Shown here: piece by piece, positions 34,704 through 43,530 of the stretch
Position numbering within the stretch: position 1 is the stretch's first letter
How the letters are laid out: each line of letters begins with the position of its first letter
Origin: Microcoleus sp. FACHB-61
GTDB lineage: Bacteria > Cyanobacteriota > Cyanobacteriia > Cyanobacteriales > Microcoleaceae
Length of the DNA: 64,000 nucleotides
Assembly (NCBI GenBank): GCA_014695295.1
Contig: JACJNY010000076.1
Span: 78,181 to 142,180, forward strand
Direction: 5' to 3'
Translations under genes and position numbers: made by a program
The notes under the pieces: model-generated
Told to the model about the DNA's origin: nothing
The model's input: only the letters and a program-made list of their open reading frames with translations
Database searches by the model: none

Positions 34704-35150
34704 TTAGTTATTTGTTGGCGGTTCGCTGTCAGAGGAAACTGGGAAATTCAACCAGTCTGTTTGTGGGCGATTGGTCATATTTTCTTGGGGAGAATCATGG
34801 AGTACACCCTCCCAGTTAGTGACTAAAAATGCTTCTAACTTAGCTGTTTCCTCATCTGGCAATTGTGCAGTCTCAAAGGGACGGTAGCCAGACCAAAGAA
34901 CTAGCAGACCCGCAGCAATCGCAGACGACACAGCCCACTTAGAAACAGATGATATTTTTAACCTGTCATTAGACTTAGGTGACGTAGTTACTCGCGTTTT
35001 TTCCCGGTGGGTTTCATTAACAAGGCTCGCCTGATTACTTTCTATTGCTGCTAAAATTTTTAGCTCTAAATCTGGTGCAGCTTCAGGAAGACTTGGGCGA
35101 TGTTGCTTCAAGAAATTTACTAACTCTTGGTCGCTGCTTGGGTTATTCAT
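34704..35150 (-). CDS. Membrane anti-sigma factor
   Basis: 148 residues. A cytoplasmic N-terminal part (about 1-65), one membrane span (WAVSSAIAAGLLVLWSGYRP at about 72-91) and a periplasmic tail. It lacks the HxxxCxxC zinc signature. Its start overlaps the ECF sigma gene stop by four bases (ATGA), so translation is coupled, the usual layout for an anti-sigma partner. Confidence 0.8.
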   Translation of the reverse strand: MNNPSSDQELVNFLKQHRPSLPEAAPDLELKILAAIESNQASLVNETHREKTRVTTSPKSNDRLKISSVSKWAVSSAIAAGLLVLWSGYRPFETAQLPDEETAKLEAFLVTNWEGVLHDSPQENMTNRPQTDWLNFPVSSDSEPPTNN

Positions 35151-35794
35151 AGCTCGCTGACACCTTCTTTTTGCAAAAATTGCCGCAGAGAATTTCGGGC
35201 ATAAAACACGCGAGATTTGACAGTCCCCGCCGGCAGTCCCAAAATTTGGGCTACTTCTTTTTGCGGAATGTCTTCTAGATCGTGCAGCACCAAAACGCTG
35301 CGGTGTTCAAAGCTCAATTGCTCCAATCCTCGCTGCACTAAATCTTGATAGTGCAACTGCATCAAGTCCGATGTGTTATCTTTGAGAATAACCCGCTCCA
35401 TTACTTCTTGATTCTTGAGTTGGGAGTCAAAAGAATGCTGTTTAGCAAACGCTTGTCTTTGGTCGGAAGCCACATTCCAAGTGATTCGATAAAGCCAAGT
35501 AGAAAAGTTTTCCTGGTGCTTGAGTTTGGGCAATCCTTTCCAGACTCGCAGGAATACTTCTTGTGCTAAATCGTCAAGAAGCGACGGGCCGCAGAGTTGA
35601 TAAAGGGTTGACCTGACTTTGTGTTGGTAGCGTTTGTAAAGGTAGCGAAAGCAAGTACGATCGCCCTTTAAACATTGAGCAACTAAGTCCGAGTCGGAAC
35701 AGTCATCGGTTAAAACATTGGCTGACACAGCTAACACCTGTGAAGTCTCCCCCACCAGTTCGTTATCTGAAGTGTTTAGACAGGGCGATCGCAA
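35147..35794 (-). CDS. ECF-type RNA polymerase sigma factor
   Basis: 215 residues. Region 2 (about 48-115: DDLAQEVFLRVWKGLPKL, then FSTWLYRITWNVASDQRQ) and region 4 (about 150-205: LSFEHRSVLVLHDLEDIPQK, then LGLPAGTVKSRVFYARNSL) are complete; region 3 is missing as in ECF factors. Regulated by the membrane protein encoded directly downstream, it probably responds to envelope or metal stress and controls its own operon. The first 30 residues are an unusual N-terminal extension. Confidence 0.93.
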   Translation of the reverse strand: MRSPCLNTSDNELVGETSQVLAVSANVLTDDCSDSDLVAQCLKGDRTCFRYLYKRYQHKVRSTLYQLCGPSLLDDLAQEVFLRVWKGLPKLKHQENFSTWLYRITWNVASDQRQAFAKQHSFDSQLKNQEVMERVILKDNTSDLMQLHYQDLVQRGLEQLSFEHRSVLVLHDLEDIPQKEVAQILGLPAGTVKSRVFYARNSLRQFLQKEGVSEL

Positions 35795-36294
35795 AAAAGG
35801 TTCAAAGGATTTAAAATTTGTTTTCGACGAGGCGGCAGGTAGGGAAACGGCACTGCCGTGTCCTGATTTTTCCTGTAATTAACGGGTTCCGAGCTGACTC
35901 GCCCCAGAAGCGTTACTTTCGCTAAGCGCCTAGTAACAAGTAAAACCAGTAAAAATTTGCTCAGCGGGTAGGGACATGACAATGCCCATTGGTGTCAACT
36001 TAACCTCAAATGTAGTGCGAGTCTTCTGTCTAGCGATTAAGACCCGATCGCCCCAGCGCTCCCGGAATCGTTGCGGGGGGGCAAGAATCTTCTCTTTCGT
36101 CCCCCTTCTTAAGGCTACCGCGTACACACAAGTGGATTATGAGCTAGTTTCCACTCTTGCTGTTCGACCAATGCCTTGGTCGGAGGGTAGATTAATTGTA
36201 TAAGTACCCTGATAAGGCTCTTCTCTTAAGTAGGCATAAAGCAATTGTGACTTGTATAAAAACCGACGGTCTTGTACAAGTGATTTAGAAAAGG
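35795..36294. other. Intergenic region without a supported gene
   Basis: About 500 bp upstream of the ECF gene. Short open frames at 35930-36203 on both strands have no coding character. It must hold the promoter of the sigma operon; no consensus was identified. Confidence 0.4.
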
Positions 36295-36400
36295 TATATA
36301 GCAATCCTAAATGAGTCGTAAACTTTTTACCCCACCCCAACCCTCCCCTTACCAAGGGGAGGGAGTAAGAAATTCACAAATGATTTAGGATTGCTATATA
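36295..36400. mobile_element. 106-bp MITE-like element with perfect 18-bp inverted ends
   Basis: TATATAGCAATCCTAAAT at the left is exactly complementary to ATTTAGGATTGCTATATA at the right. Between them lies a second, inner inverted repeat (CCTCCCCTTACCAAGGGGAGG). The TA-rich ends suggest a TA target, as in IS630/Tc1-type elements. No open frame inside. Confidence 0.75.
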
Positions 36401-36519
36401 TAGCGGTTCTCAATTAAGGGAGGTACAAGTTTAGATTGAATAATTAAATAATTGGGGAATTTACGAATCAATTAAAAAGTCCTCAATCCCCCAATTTAAA
36501 ATCTAAATCTGTACATCAT

Positions 36520-38571
36520 CTACCTGAGAAAAGCTCTAGTAGACTTACCGCTTTTATTAACCTGAGAGTTTGAAGCGATCGCCTGCCTGCGATATTGCTC
36601 GATCCAGGATTTAATTGCCAATTTCAATTCAGCTTTTTGGGCGTCTTTAATTCCTTCTGGATCGAAGCGATCGCAATAATGAATCTCAATCAACAATGCT
36701 AACTCTTCGAGACAATATAATTCCGGTTTTTCTTGTTTTAACCTCTCGATCCAATTTTTTAAAGACTCGGAAGGAGGGCGAATCAATCCCGACTCATTTA
36801 ACGCCTGTTCGATTAAATAAAATTCCGATTTCGGACTCAACGAATCTTTGTTATAAATAGCTTTTAGCCATCTTTGTTTCTTCGATAAAAGGGGTACAGT
36901 CTTCTTAAAATTAGGATTACACCTCCAAACAAATATTAATGCCAGCAGGATGACTCCCCCATACTTCAATCCATTGCTACCTGATAAAGATCGCAACCCC
37001 AGCACAATTTTGTAACTAAATAGCGACCATAAATCAGAGATAAATGCCCCTGGGGGAGCAGCAGCATCCTCCATGCTTTCCCAATCAGAAGGCGTAGCAT
37101 CAAAAGCTTGCCATTTTCCCGCGATATAAGCCAAAGTCCAAGCATGAGCATGGCGACTTCTTACAATATATTGGTTCTCCAAAGAACTAAATTCGTGGAC
37201 AGAATATCCAACAGCATAACGGGCTGGAATACCGAGTTTTCTCAGGAGAAGTGTCGCAGCAGTAGCAAAATATTCACAATGTCCTGAGCGAGTGTGCAGT
37301 AAAAATGTTGATAGAGGCGTAGCATCATTATCTTTGCCCCTAAGCTTCAGTGAATAAACGAAATTTTTTAGGAAAAACCACTCTATTTTATCTAATATTT
37401 CTGGTGGCGACTTTCCTTGAGTATCCATTTGACTGAGGATTTTATTCAGTGCCACCATTTCTGATTTTGGTATTTGCAGGTCGTCTTCTGTAGGCGGGCT
37501 ATCAACAGAAAAATTATTATTAAAGTAGCTTCGATAAGCCAGCATATCAACTTTTCCTACCACTTTAATTGTGCCATATTTATTCTTTTCCATCTGACTG
37601 ACAGGCAATGCGTCAATTTTAAAAGTTCCATCTGGCAGCTTTAATAAACCTTGGTTGCCTGGGAGTGTAGCCGAAATAGTAATCGTTGATGGATTGGGTA
37701 GTTGGTCGCCTACATCCCAAGTTGTGCCATTAATCTTTGGTTGTACGGGAACAAAGTTAGGATTTAAGGCGAGCCAAAGTGAAGAATTGTAGCGATTATA
37801 AGTGGCTTCTCTTAGCAGTCGGGGAGGAGTCTGTTTAGCTTCAGGGGCAACTCTAAAAATAATTTCATTTGACTGTTTTAATGATCCCACTGATCCGATG
37901 TTCGTTTGTTTTTTCAAAAAATCTGTTTCTTGAGAATTCCCATTACTAAGCCATGAGATTGCTTGCTGTTCTACTGCCACGTGAAGTTGGTGCAAGCCCA
38001 TCTGCCCTATAAATCCTATACTGCCAGCAATTAACATCAGGCCCAGCCATAGAATAGATGAAAATTTTTTCGTTCTAACAGACCACAAAGCAATAGCGGT
38101 TAAGGCAAATATCCCAGCATAAAAAGAGATATCTCTACTGTTCGCCGTACTAGCGGATAGCAGACAACAGATAAAATATGGATAATTTAGATTCACCATC
38201 AAGGGGTTAAGTGGTGCTTTTTTTGTGGCTTTGTTTAGCCACAAAAACATTAGGCGTATATCCAGACTTTCCTTGACAGAATATACCTGAGCTGCTACCA
38301 GTGGAAAAAATACACCAGGAAGCCACTGCAACAAATTATATATCAAGTAAATAGAGCGGTTGGCGACCAGGAGATAAACCAGCAAACAGCACAAAAAAAT
38401 CAGGCAGAAATTAGCAATGCGCCTAAAATCACTAGCTGAAAAATCCCACCGATAAGGCAACCAGTTAGCTGCCTCTAAAATCAGAGCCATTGGCACAGCA
38501 AAAAACCATAGTCCCGTCTGCCAACCCCAAAAAATTACACTAACACCCAAAAGAAACACTGGCATTTTCAT
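36520..38571 (-). CDS. TgpA-like transmembrane transglutaminase
   Basis: 683 residues. About six N-terminal spans (residues 1-190), a soluble extracytoplasmic region, and a transglutaminase core (about 400-510) with catalytic Cys in SGHCEYFATAATLLLRKLG, His in RSRHAHAWTLAYIAGKW and Asp in FDATPSDW. A further span and a cytoplasmic DUF4129-like tail follow. It overlaps the DUF58 gene by four bases (ATGA). MoxR-DUF58-TgpA sets are widespread; the TgpA of Pseudomonas is essential, though its substrate is unknown. Confidence 0.9.
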   Translation of the reverse strand: MKMPVFLLGVSVIFWGWQTGLWFFAVPMALILEAANWLPYRWDFSASDFRRIANFCLIFLCCLLVYLLVANRSIYLIYNLLQWLPGVFFPLVAAQVYSVKESLDIRLMFLWLNKATKKAPLNPLMVNLNYPYFICCLLSASTANSRDISFYAGIFALTAIALWSVRTKKFSSILWLGLMLIAGSIGFIGQMGLHQLHVAVEQQAISWLSNGNSQETDFLKKQTNIGSVGSLKQSNEIIFRVAPEAKQTPPRLLREATYNRYNSSLWLALNPNFVPVQPKINGTTWDVGDQLPNPSTITISATLPGNQGLLKLPDGTFKIDALPVSQMEKNKYGTIKVVGKVDMLAYRSYFNNNFSVDSPPTEDDLQIPKSEMVALNKILSQMDTQGKSPPEILDKIEWFFLKNFVYSLKLRGKDNDATPLSTFLLHTRSGHCEYFATAATLLLRKLGIPARYAVGYSVHEFSSLENQYIVRSRHAHAWTLAYIAGKWQAFDATPSDWESMEDAAAPPGAFISDLWSLFSYKIVLGLRSLSGSNGLKYGGVILLALIFVWRCNPNFKKTVPLLSKKQRWLKAIYNKDSLSPKSEFYLIEQALNESGLIRPPSESLKNWIERLKQEKPELYCLEELALLIEIHYCDRFDPEGIKDAQKAELKLAIKSWIEQYRRQAIASNSQVNKSGKSTRAFLR

Positions 38572-39920
38572 AATTTCATTAACTCCTCTTGTATTTGACC
38601 TAGCTTTAAAATATGGCAGCTTGTTAAGTCATCTTTAATGAGTTCTAAATTTAAGCTATCTAATTGAGCGTCTCGCTCTGTTAAAATTAAAACTAAGGTA
38701 TGGATACCGCGACTTCTCAGATAATTTACTAATCTTTTTCTATGTTCGTCCCAACACAAAAATATACAAATACAACCGCTTAGCAGAGAGATTTTCTCCA
38801 TCAAAACTGAGCTGAGCGAGTCAAAATATTTATCCTGACAGGCACCGACAGAGGCGAGAATTTCTAGTATTTTTTCAGTAGAGTTCAGCCCTCTGCCAAA
38901 GGTAAAACAATAAGCTTCTTGAACGACGAACATCAAATCCAATAAGGATTCTTGAGTCTGAACTTCATAGGATAATGAAGCAGCAATTGAAATTGCCTCT
39001 TCTAAAATTTCACTATATTTTACACTTTGAAATGTATCCAAAATTAGGGCGTGCCTCACAAAAAATTCATCCTGTTCTTCTTTGACCATTGGCTTACCTG
39101 CTTTTGCCCAACTTTTCCAGTGAATTTTGCGTAGCGAATCTCCCGGTCGATAATCCCGCAGAGACCTAAATTCCTCGGAATCTCCTACGGATGAAGCTAA
39201 TGTTACGCCACCTGATTGATATCTTCTTGAGCCAGGAAGCTGAATTGGTGGTAAATGATATAGTTTGGGTAAAATTAACAAAGATTGGGGCAAGGAAATT
39301 GTTTTACAAGCATTCCAAATCCCAAAAGGATCTGACCTAGTAACTGTTAGACCAATCAAGCGGATAACACCTCTGTAGGACGGCGTAATTTCACATACCA
39401 CTTCTGTTTTGCTATTGGGTGGAAGAGGAGGCAATTCTATGGCTTTAGCTGTGGCGCATTGTTTTCTATAAATCAGCCACAGCCAACGATAATAGCCGAA
39501 GTATTTATCCAATGAAGTGCGCTGTTCTTCACCGGGTTCAGGTGTTTCTATAAATTCTTGAAAACTTGGGTATGTGTCGGCAAAATTTTCCCCCAATTTC
39601 AGGTTATTTTGACTCTCGCTAGTTTTGTTATGAATGAGAATACGGTATTTTAAAGTGACTCCAACAGTTGCAAACTTTGGCAAAAACCGTACTGCATTGA
39701 AGCGGAAGCGAAAAAATCTACTGAAAATTATGGCTATTCCTATAATTGACAACAGGAAAGTAAAAATTTGATAAGTTACAGTCTGATTAGTATCTAATCC
39801 TAAAATTCCCGCTACAAGCGTGCAGCTAAGCACTGCTAACCCATTGTTGGTCAATCGCTTCTTTCGCGAGCGATTTACACGCGCACCGAAGCGAAAAATA
39901 GCGTAGAAAAAACGTTTCAT
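38568..39920 (-). CDS. DUF58 protein with two N-terminal membrane spans
   Basis: 450 residues. Two adjacent spans (about 25-70), a beta-rich extracytoplasmic or cytosolic region, and the signature SLRDYRPGDSLRKIHWKSWA, then GKPMVKEEQDEF, leading into a degenerate VWA-like domain. It is the standard partner of MoxR ATPases. It lies 3 bp after the MoxR stop and overlaps the transglutaminase start. Confidence 0.9.
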   Translation of the reverse strand: MKRFFYAIFRFGARVNRSRKKRLTNNGLAVLSCTLVAGILGLDTNQTVTYQIFTFLLSIIGIAIIFSRFFRFRFNAVRFLPKFATVGVTLKYRILIHNKTSESQNNLKLGENFADTYPSFQEFIETPEPGEEQRTSLDKYFGYYRWLWLIYRKQCATAKAIELPPLPPNSKTEVVCEITPSYRGVIRLIGLTVTRSDPFGIWNACKTISLPQSLLILPKLYHLPPIQLPGSRRYQSGGVTLASSVGDSEEFRSLRDYRPGDSLRKIHWKSWAKAGKPMVKEEQDEFFVRHALILDTFQSVKYSEILEEAISIAASLSYEVQTQESLLDLMFVVQEAYCFTFGRGLNSTEKILEILASVGACQDKYFDSLSSVLMEKISLLSGCICIFLCWDEHRKRLVNYLRSRGIHTLVLILTERDAQLDSLNLELIKDDLTSCHILKLGQIQEELMKL

Positions 39921-39923
39921 TTT

Positions 39924-40886
39924 TTAGGCAGGTACAGGAATAGATTTGATAATTTCTTCAACAACACCTGGGGCCATTCTGCCAGAAAAACGCGCTTGAG
40001 GTTCCATTACTAGGCGATGAGCGATGACTGATACCGCCTGTTCTTGAATATGTTCTGGCGTAACAAAGTCATAGCCATCGAACAAAGCTAATGCTTGAGC
40101 AACTTTCATTAAAGCTATGGAAGCTCTGGGGCTCGCTCCTAGTTGTACGCCTTCGGCTGAGCGAGTTGCATTCACGATATCTACGAGGTAACGTTTCAAT
40201 TCTTCACTAATTCTAACTTGCTTTACCTGCTGTTTTAAGCTAATTAAATCCTCTAAATTAACGCAGGTTTGAAGTGTATCAATAGGATGTTGATTGATTT
40301 GGTCTCCGAGCAGGTTAACTTCGTCTTCGGGCGAGATGTATCCTAGACTAAATTGAACTGCAAAGCGATCCATTTGGGCTTCAGGAAGTGGATAAGTGCC
40401 ACGAGATTCTACTGGATTTTGAGTAGCAATGACAAAAAATGGGTCTTTAAGTTTGCGTAAATTTCCGTCAATGCTGACTTGAAATTCTGCCATTGCTTCT
40501 AGGAGGGCGGATTGGGTTCGCGGTGATGACCGATTGATTTCGTCAGCCAAGACAATATTAGCAAAAATAGGCCCTTCGTGGAAATGGAACGTGCGTTGAT
40601 TGGGGTCGAGCATGGATATGCCCAAGATATCGGATGGCAAAAGGTCAGGTGTAAATTGAATGCGTTTAAAGGTGACATCGACAGATAAGGCTAAGGCTTT
40701 AGCTAGGGTAGTTTTACCTGTACCGGGATAATCTTCTAGGAGGACGTGCCCGCCACTCACAAAGGCTGACAGCAATTTCCTGATTGCTGCTGATTGCCCT
40801 TTCACCACTTTTTGAATGTTGTTGGAAATCCTTTGATAAATTTCTCTGCCCGACTGAGAGTGATTTTCTGTAATTGCTTTATCCAT
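39924..40886 (-). CDS. MoxR-type AAA+ ATPase
   Basis: 320 residues. Walker A EDYPGTGKTTLAKALA, Walker B NIVLADEINRSSPRTQSALL, sensor motif IATQNPVESRGTYPLPEAQM with the arginine-finger region after it. MoxR ATPases act as chaperones for VWA/DUF58 proteins. It heads the three-gene MoxR-DUF58-transglutaminase unit and is preceded by a gene for an OGFr-like protein. Confidence 0.95.
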   Translation of the reverse strand: MDKAITENHSQSGREIYQRISNNIQKVVKGQSAAIRKLLSAFVSGGHVLLEDYPGTGKTTLAKALALSVDVTFKRIQFTPDLLPSDILGISMLDPNQRTFHFHEGPIFANIVLADEINRSSPRTQSALLEAMAEFQVSIDGNLRKLKDPFFVIATQNPVESRGTYPLPEAQMDRFAVQFSLGYISPEDEVNLLGDQINQHPIDTLQTCVNLEDLISLKQQVKQVRISEELKRYLVDIVNATRSAEGVQLGASPRASIALMKVAQALALFDGYDFVTPEHIQEQAVSVIAHRLVMEPQARFSGRMAPGVVEEIIKSIPVPA

Positions 40887-40941
40887 TATTTATTGTGTTC
40901 GTAGCGTTCGGTTACTGTCCCGCTGATTGGCTTGTCCCGAT

Positions 40942-41478
40942 TTAACTATTTACAGCATTTTTCCAATATGTATAAGTTTTTAAACCAATAATTTCTTTAT
41001 TTTCATTATATATCTCGTCCAAACACCTGAAAAGAGCCAAAGCATAATTCTTCAATCCCAAATTTGTCAAACTTGTGAGAATCCTAGTCAGCCGCAGATA
41101 GTTGTGATTAAATGGTTCAATCCACTCTCTTTTTCTTGACAAATATTCCTCGGATTTGGCAATTACAATTTCTGCGTTTTCCCCTTCGCGGCATTCCAGC
41201 CCGTAAAATGCCAGCATGACTTTTAGAGATTTGACTAAGCGACTTCTCAACTCTTCAGTTGTTCTAAAAGCTTGAATCACCTCCTCATTTAAAGTAGGAG
41301 CACTGGAATTAAAGCGGCTCTTTTCTCTCAGCGGAAACAGCCATTGAATGTAATTGTGCACGGATTCCAGCTTCTGGTAATCCCACGACCAAATATCCTC
41401 GATCGCCCGACCTTGTGAATCAGGCTGCTGACCGAGATAGAATGCTAAAATTTTGTTGTGTTTGGTTGAATTACTCAT
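40942..41478 (-). CDS. Opioid-growth-factor-receptor-like (OGFr_N) domain protein
   Basis: 178 residues. The region about 24-105 (IEDIWSWDYQKLESVHNYIQ, WLFPLREKSRFNSSAPTLNE) matches the conserved OGFr N-terminal domain first described in animals: W-D-LE-HDYIQWLFP with S-FN-AP following. Bacterial members are scattered and of unknown function. The C-terminus is helical. It lies 55 bp upstream of the moxR gene on the same strand, so it may belong to that operon. Confidence 0.75.
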   Translation of the reverse strand: MSNSTKHNKILAFYLGQQPDSQGRAIEDIWSWDYQKLESVHNYIQWLFPLREKSRFNSSAPTLNEEVIQAFRTTEELRSRLVKSLKVMLAFYGLECREGENAEIVIAKSEEYLSRKREWIEPFNHNYLRLTRILTSLTNLGLKNYALALFRCLDEIYNENKEIIGLKTYTYWKNAVNS

Positions 41479-41539
41479 TAATAAGGTGTTTTGTATCTAA
41501 ATTGTATTTTTGGGCGGGCGGGACGCCCACCCCACAACC

Positions 41540-41655
41540 AGAAAATTAAATTTTTGTGTGGAACAGGCATCCTGCCTGTTCTTCAAAATAGTTTTCTTGA
41601 GTCGGTTTTAACCGAATTTAGCTATTAGCCAGGGGTTTAAACCCCTGGCGGCTTC
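41540..41655. repeat. Cluster of palindromic interspersed repeats at the gor 3' end
   Basis: Three known repeat types lie side by side: GGCGGGACGCCCACCCCAC, the palindrome GAACAGGCATCCTGCCTGTTC (41562-41582) and TTTAGCTATTAGCCAGGGGT with its complement (41618-41652). The last type recurs at 49481-49530. They sit just after the gor stop and may also end its transcript. Confidence 0.75.
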
Positions 41656-41662
41656 GCCCGCT

Positions 41663-43006
41663 TTACCGCAGAGTCACAAACTCTTCAGCAGTCGATGGGT
41701 GAATGCCAATAGTCGCGTCGAAGTCTTTCTTCGTAGCTCCCATATTAACCGCGATCGCCATTCCTTGAATAATCTCGCCCGCGTCTTTCCCAACCATGTG
41801 CACGCCCAAAACTCTGTCAGTATTAGTTTCAACGATTAACTTGACAAAAGTTTTTTCGTCTGCACCTGTCAAAGCGTGAAACATCGGCCGAAACTTGGCT
41901 GTGTAGCACTTAATTGAATCGCCAAATTTAGCCTTGGCTTGGCTTTCTGTTAAGCCGACTGTACCCGCTTCCGGCTGGGAAAATACCGCTGACGGGACAT
42001 TTTCGTAATTGATTGCTCTGGGATTGTGGCCAAATTCAGTATCTGCAAAAGCGCGTCCTTCGGCGATCGCAATTGGCGTTAAATTGATGCGGTTGGTGCA
42101 ATCTCCGACTGCAAAAATGTGCGGCTGGCTGGTGCGGCTGTCTTTGGTAACTGCGATCGCACAGTTATCGATTTCTACTCCCGCATTTTCTAAAGCCAAT
42201 TTTTCCAAGTTCGGCAAGCGCCCGGTTGCGCACAACAGCGCGTCTACTATGATCGTTCCTTCGGATTTCCCCGACAAAGTTAATTGTAAGCCTTCTGGGG
42301 TTTTCTCTATGTGGTTGATGGAGCTTTCTGTCAAAATGTCTATTCCGTGCTTGATCATTCCTTCTTGCACGTTGGTGCGAATTTCTGTGTCGAACTCGTT
42401 CAAAATTAACTCGCTGCGGATGATTTGAGTTACTTTGCTTCCCAACCCGTTCATAATGCAAGCAAATTCGACGCCGATGTAGCCGCCACCCCAAATGGCT
42501 AACCGTTTTGGCTGCTCTTTTTGCAGGAAGATTTCGCGGGAGGTAATCGCGTGTTCGATGCCGGGAATTGGGACTCTTCTGGCTTCTCCGCCGACTGCTA
42601 TTAAGATTTTCGCGGCGGTAAATTTTCTGTCACCAACTTCGACGGTATGGGGCTCAATAAATTTGGCGTATCCTGAGATTAATTCGACTCCGGCTTTTTC
42701 GAGGAAGCTGATGTGCAGTTTGCTCAGCCGCCGCACTTCTGCGTCTACCGTGGTGACAAGTTTTTCCCAATCAAAGCTGCTTTCTACTGGACTCCAACCG
42801 TAGCCCACCGCATCTTCATAAAGGTGCGAAAATGTTGAGGCGTACACCATGAGCTTTTTCGGGACACAGCCACGAATTACGCAGGTTCCGCCTACTAAGT
42901 CATTTTCGGCGATCGCCACTTTTGCGCCGTAGGATGCTGCTCGCTTGGAACTCGCCAATCCGCCGGAACCCGCACCTATCACAAACAAGTCGTAGTCGTA
43001 TGTCAT
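41663..43006 (-). CDS. Glutathione-disulfide reductase
   Basis: 447 residues. FAD-binding GAGSGGLASSKRAASYGA, redox-active disulfide GGTCVIRGCVPKKLMVYAS, NAD(P)H-binding AIWGGGYIGVEFA, and the C-terminal His-Glu pair (GIHPSTAEEF). It regenerates glutathione with NADPH in the cytoplasm. The length and the CVIRGC spacing match the cyanobacterial enzyme. Confidence 0.95.
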   Translation of the reverse strand: MTYDYDLFVIGAGSGGLASSKRAASYGAKVAIAENDLVGGTCVIRGCVPKKLMVYASTFSHLYEDAVGYGWSPVESSFDWEKLVTTVDAEVRRLSKLHISFLEKAGVELISGYAKFIEPHTVEVGDRKFTAAKILIAVGGEARRVPIPGIEHAITSREIFLQKEQPKRLAIWGGGYIGVEFACIMNGLGSKVTQIIRSELILNEFDTEIRTNVQEGMIKHGIDILTESSINHIEKTPEGLQLTLSGKSEGTIIVDALLCATGRLPNLEKLALENAGVEIDNCAIAVTKDSRTSQPHIFAVGDCTNRINLTPIAIAEGRAFADTEFGHNPRAINYENVPSAVFSQPEAGTVGLTESQAKAKFGDSIKCYTAKFRPMFHALTGADEKTFVKLIVETNTDRVLGVHMVGKDAGEIIQGMAIAVNMGATKKDFDATIGIHPSTAEEFVTLR

Positions 43007-43530
43007 AATTGTCGCGAATGTCCTATCTCAATTTTACGATTTTTGTCCTTTACTTTTCTTTATGATATCTCAAAAATTTTTTGTTTTTTTTTGGGGTCAA
43101 CTACTTTACTTGTTGCGCTTGATATGATATTATTTAATAATAGGAATTTATGCGTTAATTTTATAATTTCTCACACTCCCATTATTAGAGTATAGCACAA
43201 GCGACCGACAAGAAACATATAAAAATGTAACTATTTTCGAGCCGCCGCCAAGAATAAAAGAGCTAATTGTCGATCGCTCGTTATAGCCGAGTCGAACTCC
43301 CGTAAATCCCTGTAAAAAAGCGCAACTGTGATGCTCTTCCCGATTTTTAAGGGGTAGTAGGGGGCAACAATCCGGCGGGATCAGGGCTAATCGCAGCGCA
43401 GCGATAGAAAACTTATACTACCCTAACCTATCGGGGCAATCACGGGAGATCCGCCTACAGTTTTTGATGATTTCATCAATCCTTGATAATTGCTATATTA
43501 TCAACATAAATTAATTATCGGGCTAGCTTT
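43007..43530. other. Intergenic region between divergent gor and NACHT genes
   Basis: No gene or recognised remnant. AT-rich near gor, more GC-rich around 43240-43460. It must hold two divergent promoters; none could be assigned. Confidence 0.5.

Noticed and set aside
35930..36203. Short frames on both strands upstream of the sigma gene
   Set aside because: No recognisable domain, no start signals, overlapping each other.
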